A stretch of 64,000 bases of DNA, taken from assembly GCA_030278955.1 (NCBI GenBank), contig JAOANR010000003.1, positions 24,257,227 to 24,321,226 of the forward strand, in the 5' to 3' direction. The position numbers were made by a program, and so were the translations under genes. Below are positions 56,621-64,000 of this stretch, one piece after another. Below the pieces are notes generated by a model, which saw only the letters and a program-made list of their open reading frames with translations, made no database searches and was not told where the DNA came from. The DNA is from Hygrophila difformis (Eukaryota; Streptophyta; Magnoliopsida; Lamiales; Acanthaceae). The first letter of the stretch is position 1, and the number at the start of each line of letters is the position of its first letter.

Positions 56621-59600
56621 CTGGAAACACTCATGAAGAAGATGATGATCCTGTTGACAATACTGATGAGGAAGCAATGGATGAACAAAAGGAAGCCGAA
56701 CAGCAGACTGACGCTGCAAAAAGAACGGCAGAAACAGAAAACGGTAATGGTGAAGGTACAACCTCTAACCAACTGCCACCAAAACATGATAACAAAAACA
56801 AGTTCATGCCTAGGGTTCCTTACCCGGCTAGACTTAAAAATAAGCAACAAGATCTGAAGTTTGAAAAATTTCTGAAAAGACTGCGGGAAGTTGAGATTAC
56901 CATTCCTTTGATAGAAATGATCTCTGAAATGCCAGTCTATGCTAAGTTCTTGAAAGAAATGATTTCAGGAAAGAGACAGGTTGAGCAGGACGAATTGGTG
57001 GTACTCAACAGCACTTGCAGTGCTATCATTCAGAAGAAGCTGCCAGAAAAGAAAGAGGATCCCGGATGCTATACATTGCCGATTCGGATTGGCCAGAACA
57101 ACGCCGGAAAAGGACTGTGTGACCTCGGATCCAGCATTAACGTTATGCCACTAACCATGGTTAAACGTCTTAAGCTTGGAGTGGTGGAACCAGTCAAAAT
57201 GAGGCTCCAGCTCGCAGATAGGTCAATTACAAAGCCAATCGGGATCTTGAAAGATGTAATAAGCAAAGCACGCAGTACTCCGTTCCCAGTGGATTTCATC
57301 ATTCTGGACATCGAGGAGGACTCCGACATGCCTCTCATCTTAGGCAGGCCGTTCCTGGCCACAGGCGGAGCACTGATTGATGCTAAGTCCGGAAGGGTGA
57401 CACTCCGTGTTGATGGGGATGAAGTCATCTTCGACATGGAGCAACTGCAGAAATTTCCGAACGACAGTTCTTGTTTTTCTTTTGATGATGTAATAGTTAG
57501 GGAAGAGCTATACTCTGGAAACAATGATGAAATGATGCTGTATGGACCTTCAAAGCAGGTACTGAAGCCTGCTGGTGCTAAGCCAAAGGAACAGTGCAGC
57601 GCCGTCCAATTTGAGGATCCCGAGTCCGGGGACCTTGAGGCATATGATGGTGCTGATTTCACTGCACAAGGATATGATGGCACCGAAGAGGAAGAAGAGG
57701 ATCCTGTACTGATGCAGGGTCCCGAAGGTAAGTCTGATCTCCCACTACCCAATTCTCGCAAATTACTCCCTTCCGTTGAATGCCCACCAGAGCTTGAACT
57801 TAAAACATTACCCGATCATCTCAAGTACGTGTTTCTCGCAGAACATAAAAAATTACCTGTGATTGTTTCGGCTAAGCTCTCCCAAGAGCAAGAAAATGCT
57901 CTGGTGGTCGTTCTTAAGAAACATGTACATGCAATAGGTTGGACCATTTCTGATATAAAAGAAATAAGCCCTTCTATTTGCATGCACAGGATTTTAATGG
58001 AAGAAGAGTATAAACCCTCCCGTCAGCCTCAGAGGCGTTTGAACCCCCTCATGCAAGAAGTGGTAAGAAAGGAGGTTATCAAGCTCTTAGATGCTGGTAT
58101 AATCTATCCTATCTCTGACAGCAAATGGGTTAGCCCAGTGCAGGTCGTGCCAAAACGAGGAGGGATGTGCATAACCAAGAATGAGCAAAGAGAAGAGGTT
58201 GCTACCAGGCCAGTGACCGGATGGAGAGTTTGCATCGACTACCGGAAACTAAATGAGGCCACCCGCAAGGACCATTTTCCATTGCCTTTTATTGATCAAA
58301 TGCTTGAGAGGTTGGCAGGGAGAGAATTTTATTGCTTTTTGGATGGTTATTCTGGGTATAATCAGATTGTTATTTCAAGCGAAGACCATGAAAAAACTAC
58401 TTTTACTTGCCCTTATGGCACTTTTGCCTACAGGCGCATGCCATTTGGTCTTTGCAATGCACCTGCTACTTTTCAAAGATGCATGATGTCTATATTCTCT
58501 GAATTTATCGAAAAGTGCATTGAGGTCTTCATGGATGACTTCTCTGTATATGGAGATACGTTTGATGAATGTTTGACTAATCTTACTAAGATTTTAAAGA
58601 GGTGTGAGGACACTAACTTGGTTTTAAATTGGGAAAAGTGCCATTTTATGGTCACTGAGGGCATAGTGTTAGGTCATCGCATTTCTCGTGCAGGTATTGA
58701 AGTTGATCCAGCCAAAGTTTCCATCATTTCCAATCTCCCTCTCCCTAACTCGATCAAATCAGTTAGGAGCTTCTTAGGGCATGCCGGTTTTTACCGGAGA
58801 TTCATTAAGGATTTCTCTAAAATTGCCAAGCCGCTCACTAATCTACTTTGTAAAGAAAATCCTTTTTTAATAAATGAAGCGTGTGTCCAAGCCTTTGACA
58901 CGCTCAAGAAGATGTTGGTTTCTGCACCGATAGTGCAACCACCCGATTGGTCAATTCCTTTCGAGGTAATGTGCGATGCTAGTGGTCTCGCCGTGGGCGC
59001 AGTTCTTGGACAACATAAGGATGGGAGACATTGCGTAATTCATTACACAAGTCATGCCCTGAATGAAGCCCAAATTAACTACACCACAACGGAGAAAGAG
59101 ATGTATGCTGTAATCTTCGCGTTTGATAAATTCAGACAGTACCTTATAGGTACGAAGACTATAGTGTACACCGATCATTCTGCATTGAGATACTTGTTTA
59201 GCAAACAAGATGCCAAACCTCGATTAATCAGGTGGGTACTTCTGTTGCAAGAATTCGACATCATAATAAAAGATAGGCGAGGTCGAGATAATGGTGCTGC
59301 TAACCACTTATCTCGATTAGAAAATGATAAAAAGGAAAAAGCCGTTAATGAAGAGTTTCCGGACGAACAGTTGTTCGCGTTGCATCTGCATAATCAAGCT
59401 TGTCCATGGTTTTCCGACATCGCTAACTTCTTGGCATGCGGAATAACCCCACAGTTTTCGAACTATCATCAGAAGAATAAGTTCAAACGAGATGTATTAA
59501 GTTACTTCTGGGAAGAACCTTATCTCTTCAAACACTGCGCCGATTCAATAATCAGGCGATGTGTGACCGAGCATGAAGCCTATCAAATTGTCAGAAAATG

Positions 59601-60690
59601 CTATGAATTAGAATATGGAGGTCACCATGGTCCCGCTCGAACGGCCCACAAGGTCCTCGAATGTCGATTTTATTGGCCTCACATCTATGGGGATTGCAGG
59701 ACATTTGTGAAAGGTTGCGACAAATGCCAAAGATTAGGAAACCTCTCTAAGAGGGATGAGATGCCTCAAAAGGGAATTCTCACACTTGAGATTTTCGATG
59801 TATGGGGCATTGACTTCATGGGACCGTTCCCACCATCTGGAGGAAATTACTATATCTTGGTAGCTGTCGATTACGTATCCAAATGGGTTGAGGCTGTCGC
59901 ATCACCGACCAATGATGGTAGCCAAGTCATCAAGTTCCTCAAGAACAACATTTTCAGTCGATTTGGCATACCTAGGGTGGTGATATCTGATGGAGGAACA
60001 CACTTTATTAATAAAGCTTTTGAAACTTTAATGAGTAAAAATGGAATCCTCCATAAGATAGGCACGCCTTACCATCCCCAGACTAGTGGTCAAGTCGAAG
60101 TATCCAATCGCGAAATCAAACACATACTCGAAGCCACTGTCGGGATAACCCGTAAGGATTGGGCACGTAAGCTCAATGATGCTCTATGGGCATACCGCAC
60201 AGCATTTAAGACTCCCATTGGGATGTCCCCTTACAGACTTGTCTTCGGAAAAGCCTGTCATTTGCCTGTAGAGTTAGAGCATAAAGCTTACTGGGCCGTT
60301 AAAACGCTTAACTTTGATCCGAAAGTCGCTCAGAGCAAACGCAAGTTGGACCTCAATGAAATTGAGGAAATACGAGCATTAGCTTATGAAAGCTCTCGAA
60401 TTTATAAGGAGCGGACCCAGAAGTTGCACGATCGCAGGATTAAGCCTAAGCATTTCTATGTTGGTCAAAATGTATTATTGTTCAATTCTAGGTTGAAGCT
60501 GTTCCCTGGGAAGCTTAAATCCATATGGGAAGGACCACATGAAGTGCTGGAAGTGTTTGAAAATGGAGCCGTCAGGATCCGAACTGACAAGGGCAACATA
60601 GTGGTGAATGGACATCGGTTAAAGGAGTACCTCGGACAGTTCGATCCGGAGAAAGAAATCCAAGCAGTGGCAGACCCGGCTTACACTTAA
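56563..60690 (+). CDS. Athila pol (protease, RT, RNase H, integrase)
   Basis: 1,375 codons open. The first roughly 16 codons overlap the gag frame and are probably not native. Domains (residues from 56563): [11 protein letters not shown] 81-91; aspartic protease [10 protein letters not shown] from 187 and [10 protein letters not shown] 261-270; reverse transcriptase about 545-700 with [10 protein letters not shown] and FMDD 656-659; RNase H from about 800 (MCDAS, D805); integrase HHCC (H1022, H1029, C1052, C1055) and the D1103, D1143, E1179 triad. [16 protein letters not shown] and [16 protein letters not shown] place it in the Athila lineage. The RNase H motif normally ADHLSRL reads ANHLSRL (N914), a single-transition loss of a catalytic Asp. 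With the gag lesions, the element is probably non-autonomous. No env-like ORF follows. Confidence 0.93.
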   Translation: MQSNNFEIWEDTGWTKGEDAGNTHEEDDDPVDNTDEEAMDEQKEAEQQTDAAKRTAETENGNGEGTTSNQLPPKHDNKNKFMPRVPYPARLKNKQQDLKFEKFLKRLREVEITIPLIEMISEMPVYAKFLKEMISGKRQVEQDELVVLNSTCSAIIQKKLPEKKEDPGCYTLPIRIGQNNAGKGLCDLGSSINVMPLTMVKRLKLGVVEPVKMRLQLADRSITKPIGILKDVISKARSTPFPVDFIILDIEEDSDMPLILGRPFLATGGALIDAKSGRVTLRVDGDEVIFDMEQLQKFPNDSSCFSFDDVIVREELYSGNNDEMMLYGPSKQVLKPAGAKPKEQCSAVQFEDPESGDLEAYDGADFTAQGYDGTEEEEEDPVLMQGPEGKSDLPLPNSRKLLPSVECPPELELKTLPDHLKYVFLAEHKKLPVIVSAKLSQEQENALVVVLKKHVHAIGWTISDIKEISPSICMHRILMEEEYKPSRQPQRRLNPLMQEVVRKEVIKLLDAGIIYPISDSKWVSPVQVVPKRGGMCITKNEQREEVATRPVTGWRVCIDYRKLNEATRKDHFPLPFIDQMLERLAGREFYCFLDGYSGYNQIVISSEDHEKTTFTCPYGTFAYRRMPFGLCNAPATFQRCMMSIFSEFIEKCIEVFMDDFSVYGDTFDECLTNLTKILKRCEDTNLVLNWEKCHFMVTEGIVLGHRISRAGIEVDPAKVSIISNLPLPNSIKSVRSFLGHAGFYRRFIKDFSKIAKPLTNLLCKENPFLINEACVQAFDTLKKMLVSAPIVQPPDWSIPFEVMCDASGLAVGAVLGQHKDGRHCVIHYTSHALNEAQINYTTTEKEMYAVIFAFDKFRQYLIGTKTIVYTDHSALRYLFSKQDAKPRLIRWVLLLQEFDIIIKDRRGRDNGAANHLSRLENDKKEKAVNEEFPDEQLFALHLHNQACPWFSDIANFLACGITPQFSNYHQKNKFKRDVLSYFWEEPYLFKHCADSIIRRCVTEHEAYQIVRKCYELEYGGHHGPARTAHKVLECRFYWPHIYGDCRTFVKGCDKCQRLGNLSKRDEMPQKGILTLEIFDVWGIDFMGPFPPSGGNYYILVAVDYVSKWVEAVASPTNDGSQVIKFLKNNIFSRFGIPRVVISDGGTHFINKAFETLMSKNGILHKIGTPYHPQTSGQVEVSNREIKHILEATVGITRKDWARKLNDALWAYRTAFKTPIGMSPYRLVFGKACHLPVELEHKAYWAVKTLNFDPKVAQSKRKLDLNEIEEIRALAYESSRIYKERTQKLHDRRIKPKHFYVGQNVLLFNSRLKLFPGKLKSIWEGPHEVLEVFENGAVRIRTDKGNIVVNGHRLKEYLGQFDPEKEIQAVADPAYT

Positions 60691-60804
60691 TAAGAAACAG
60701 CATTAAAAACACAAAAATTTCATTTTATATATATATGGTATGTTATTTCATAACAAGAAAGTACCCAAAAATCAATTAAACATTTAGAGTACTAAGACTC
60801 TAAA
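60691..60804 (+). other. Region between pol stop and LTR-like segment
   Basis: AT-rich with a short TA run at 60727-60737. It ends with AGAGTACTAAGACTCTAAA, a partly palindromic, purine-rich stretch in the position of a polypurine tract. Confidence 0.4.
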
Positions 60805-61164
60805 TGTGAGGATGTTGATATTTGGAGAAAATCTAATGCGTTTTATTTATCTGTCTTGCAGAAAGTTCGGAACCATCAAAAAGAGGAAAAGTAAAGTAAC
60901 ACGGAAAACCAGGTTCTTGGTTGGATTAATTCCATGAATTTAAGAAAATACTTCTGGAAATTGAAGCAATTTAAATCCGGAATAGTTTTTGCAAACAAAT
61001 GGAATTAACCCAGCCTAATTTATGCAAGTAGATCTTTCTTTAATTTCAACCCAATGCGTTTTTGAATATTATTGGACTAAATTTATTCAGGCCCAAATCA
61101 AATAAAATGAACTCAAGCCCAACACCACACTCAGGTCCAGTTCACGAAAAATTTGAAAATTCAA

Positions 61165-61475
61165 AATTCGTGTCGCGGAACCATCCACTGTGTCGCGAAG
61201 CAAAGCTCCGCGACCAGGCCTGGCCCCGCGACACAGTCGCACTTATTACCCTTTCGATGTCGCGGAACATCTGTCGCGGTCCATGGGCCCGCGACCGGCT
61301 CTCCATTTCGCGACACCATCCCCCGTTGACTTTTCCATTCCAGAACTCGGTCGCGAAACTCCTGTCGCAGACCATGGCTCCGCGACCAGACTCAGATTCC
61401 GCGACTAGTGTAATGTCGCTATGCCCTGGTCGAAGAACCCTGTTCCGCGACATGGTCTGGTTTCCGCGACCAGTG
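61165..61475 (+). repeat. TCGCG modular block 3
   Basis: GTGTCGCGGAACC, TCGCGAAGC-AAA-GCTCCGCGA, GTCGCGGTCCATGGGCCCGCG and similar modules in about 300 bp, ending just before the TATA-like box. Same module grammar as in the Athila LTRs although the surrounding sequence differs. Confidence 0.7.
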
Positions 61476-61482
61476 TTTTTAG

Positions 61483-61490
61483 TATTTATA
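61483..61490 (+). promoter_or_regulatory. TATA-like box after TCGCG block 3
   Basis: TATTTATA followed by a C-rich pyrimidine tract (CCCCCCCTCCTCACCTC), a plausible plant initiation region. Confidence 0.45.
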
Positions 61491-62853
61491 CCCCCCCTCC
61501 TCACCTCATTTTTCCCTGCACTCACGTCAGTTTCATCCAACCTCCATCTTTTCATCTTCTCCTGTTCCCTCTTCTATCTACCGAACGAACACCACCGTGT
61601 TCTTTGCACTCACACCCATCCAAAACCAAGGGGAAACTATGGCCAGATTTTTCAGACTTCTCCCAAACTTGGGACCGATGCCTCCCTCTCCCCCAAGAGT
61701 GGAGTAAGATGCCCATTTCTCCTCTCCCATTCCCGAACACCCCACCTGTTCATACTCCCTGTTTGGGCATCCTTTGTTTCTTGTTCTTGTTTTTACCTGT
61801 AAAAAGCATAATGTGTTTTGTGTGTGCACTGTTATTTTCTTGTTATGGGTCTTAGATGATCTTGGTTTTGAAGAGTATTTTGAAGTCTTTTTAAGTTCCT
61901 CAAGAACTTTGTTTTAAAATTGTCAAGATCTAAAAACTTTTCAAAGTTTAAAACTTGAAGGAACAAGCCGATGAATGTCGGGGTGTTATTTTGAACACCA
62001 TGATGTTGTTGGTTTTTCTACTCTTGAGTTTTAGGGTTATGTGTGTGATTTTCTCTTGTTTATTTTTGCTTTTGATTTAGATTTGAATGCTTCTGCAGTG
62101 TTGGTTTGAGGCATTCAAGTGGAAGATCTTTTTGGGTATATTTGTTTCCACATGTTACAATCTTGTGGGGATAAATGGTTGTTTGTTTATGGAAACATAG
62201 TACAAACACCCAATGAGAGCTTCCACTTTTTAATAAAGGTGACCTTTTGGAAAAAGACATAAAGAGTTATTAGATTCAATATTTGACTTATGTTCTTTTT
62301 GTTCCCAATGGAACTGTAGTGTGAGTAAATAGCAGTATTTTCGTCACCCAACTGCTATCCTTTTCAAAAAATCCAAATTGGGACCACTCACCCCCCACTT
62401 TCCTTAAATAAAACAAGTCAACCCTTTTAAAAAAAAATTAATTAAAAATAGTGTTTGCAAATTCTTGGGGATGTTTCAACTGTCCAAAGCAGTCCAAACG
62501 ATCCGAGAATAGCAAATCCATTATGCCACGTCTCCAATGCACATTCCAATTTCGAGCATTCCACCTCTTCCATCCATCTCATCCCATTTTCAACAATTGT
62601 CTCGGACTTGTTTAATAAAAATTGGAAAATCAAACTTCTGGGCCCAATGGCCCATTAAAAATATATAGGGGCCAAATGACCCCTATCCTTTCATAAAAAT
62701 TTATTTTACCCATGCTTCTTATTAAAATTCAAGTTGGAAATTTAATAACCTCACATCTAGAGCAAAGCTCTAAATGTGAGGATGTTGGTTTCCAAACTTG
62801 AAAGGTTTCCAAGAAAATTATAAAACTGGATTCATTACTCCCCATCTTTTCAG

Positions 62854-63478
62854 GGACAACGTATTCCAGATCCCGGACCCAGTACCCGAAGGGACCCAAC
62901 TGCTGGACCTGCCACTGGAATTGCTAGGGGAAATCCTCTCCCGAATCGGAGAGGATGACATCAAGAAAGTGTTCACAGCTAGGGAAACTTGTACAAAACT
63001 GAGGGACGCAGGTGATCTCACCATCGTCTATAAGCGGTGCGAGCTGGAGACTTCAACTGTGAAAATCTGGCAACAACACGTCCAAGAAGAAAAGGAAGAA
63101 TTTCTGCAAAGGTGTATGGAAGCAGAAAACTTCAATCTCCAGATCATCCCAGCAATACAAGCATTCGTAGACGGGGATGAAGAAAGATCATGCGAGCTGC
63201 TAAGGCCAGGGATAGAAGATAATCATAAAGCGTCAATCTGCGCACGGGGACTGATGTTGCTAAGCAGGCTAGATGAAAGCCAAGTTCTTCTGGGGATTCA
63301 AATGATGAAAGAAATGGCGACCACTCGATCGGTCCTGATCTATACAGTCACCAACCTCTTCTCATGGCTGATAGACCGCCAGGAAACCTCTGGTTTGTTT
63401 AGAGGTCAAGAGGAACGAGAATACTGCCCAAGGGGGCAAGCACACGGAAGAACCAGAAGGCTGGTGCATTCGCTGTGA
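62854..63478 (+). pseudogene. F-box protein exon/fragment (At2g35280-like family), no start codon
   Basis: The frame encodes an F-box (about 62907-62990: LDLPLELLGEILSRI then DDIKKVFTARETCTKLRD), which binds SKP1 in SCF ubiquitin ligases. A helical region follows (FLQRCMEAENFNLQIIPAIQ; ELLRPGIEDNHKASICARGL; LLGIQMMKEM) that resembles the plant At2g35280/At1g67623-type family with its FLKRC...GNPEAL and Sel1-like stretch. The open frame extends upstream to TGA 62777 but contains no ATG before the F-box, only TTG at 62798. CATCTTTTCAG ending at 62853 is a good 3' splice site, so this may be a second exon, or a captured piece. The usual Cys-containing C-terminus (GWCIRCDLSSIVYW) appears in another frame, ending at 63521, implying a frameshift near 63400-63430. 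Domain call from memory. Confidence 0.6.
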
Positions 63479-64000
63479 CCTGTCAAGCATCGTCTACTGG
63501 AGCAGAAATTTCTTTCCCTAGGAAAGGAGGGATGGAGGAAGAATGAATCCTAAAATGCTTTATTTTATTGTCGGCACTATATAAGGGATTTCCTCTTTTG
63601 CATGCAGGTTTGTACTAACTGCATAGGAATCTCTTAAAATTATTGTACTTTACCGCTTTCCACAAAATTGAACTCAAGATTGAGATCTGCAACAATCTTT
63701 ATTTGCTTCCTTTGAAAAGATGTCTGGCAGTTCGAGATGAATAAGTGACTGTCAGGCCAAAAATATGCTGTTGACATACCTCGTATGTTAACAGTGCCTC
63801 TTTACTGCTTTAAATTAAATAACCAGCAAAAATATGCATAAACCTGCTCTAAATTCACATGATTGAATTTAGGCTTGTGATTAAATTTTCAAACTTTTAA
63901 ATTGGGATAATATAATTGAGAACATGCATGAAATGAATTCCTAAGGTTTTGAGCTATAAAAATTTAATGATGCGAATCAGCTTATTGGGTAATAAATCTG
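63479..64000 (+). other. Downstream sequence without a gene
   Basis: Shifted-frame F-box tail to 63521, then AT-rich sequence with no ORF. It may be a 3' UTR or intron (TTGCATGCAG near 63599-63608 resembles an acceptor), but this cannot be resolved here. Confidence 0.35.

Larger units (their letters stand above)
60805..62755 (+). repeat. LTR-like segment of unknown family (1,951 bp)
   Basis: Starts TGTGAGGATGTTG and ends TTTAATAACCTCACA, i.e. TG...CA with inverted tips TGTGAGG/CCTCACA. It contains a TCGCG-rich block at 61165-61475, a TATA-like TATTTATA at 61483-61490 and no long credible ORF. The string CTCTAAATGTGAGGATGTTG is repeated directly at 60798-60817 and 62768-62787, so another copy of the left tip follows 19 nt after the right end. 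It is not homologous to the 49836 LTR. It could be the LTR of another element or an internal 3' region of the Athila; no target duplication was seen. Confidence 0.45.
49836..64000 (+). mobile_element. Younger Athila retrotransposon, 3' end outside or not identified
   Basis: 5' LTR 49836-54566, primer site 54567-54584, gag 54725-56600 (stop plus frameshift), pol 56563-60690. After pol come an LTR-like segment (60805-62755) and an F-box exon (from 62854). No second TGATAATGG LTR start is visible before 64000, so the right boundary is open; the F-box part may or may not belong to the element. Confidence 0.75.

Noticed and set aside
61062..61855. 246-aa and 144-aa overlapping ORFs
   Set aside because: They cross the TCGCG module block, the TATA box and a pyrimidine tract, with no domain; non-coding LTR-like sequence is more likely.

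Overview
The window looks like repeat-dense intergenic DNA from a flowering plant, probably a eudicot. It contains Athila and Tekay/Del-type Ty3/gypsy retrotransposons primed by plant tRNAs, Helitron ends, an hAT-type element, and a plant-type F-box exon. I recognise no intact host gene, and I cannot name the species.

Positions 1-6780 hold old debris. There is an antisense Athila gag-protease fragment (1-1860), a decayed and rearranged Helitron helicase that runs to a clear Helitron 3' hairpin/CTAG end (about 2120-4333), an hAT-type non-autonomous element with a perfect 8-bp target duplication (4420-5324), a tRNA-like fragment, and a 529-bp fold-back element (6087-6615).

Positions 6781-45855 are one nested stack resolved by five target-site duplications. 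A solo Tekay-type LTR (duplication gacaa) was hit twice. One hit is a full-length, apparently coding-competent Tekay element on the minus strand (8649-19746, gcagc). The other is a 4.3-kb solo Athila LTR on the minus strand (20140-45521, gcacg). That Athila LTR was itself hit twice: by a collapsed LTR pair (21700-26231, aggat) and by a tandem array of a gag-only retrotransposon (27647-44171, aaagc). The array consists of four LTRs alternating with three gag genes at an exact 4,579-bp period. Its LTR starts about 230 bp further upstream than that of its autonomous relative, at what was the relative's upstream polypurine tract.

Positions 45856-49835 hold a second Helitron 3' end, an antisense remnant of an Athila-associated ORF (PF20167-like), and the 5' LTR, primer site and gag start of an older Athila. 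From 49836 to the window end lies a younger Athila element inserted into that older gag. It has a 4.7-kb LTR, primer site, gag with a stop codon and a frameshift, and a long pol ORF with an RNase H substitution. Downstream of pol there is an LTR-like segment with its own TATA box, then an F-box-family exon with no start codon. The 3' LTR is not in the window.

The genes do not form a host pathway. They are the gag, protease, reverse transcriptase/RNase H and integrase machinery of retrotransposons plus dependent derivatives. The intact Tekay polyprotein is a plausible donor of enzymes for the gag-only family, because the two share the primer site, purine tract and LTR sequence. Recurrent sub-LTR structures (hairpin minisatellites and TCGCG-rich promoter-proximal modules) are the least explained signals.
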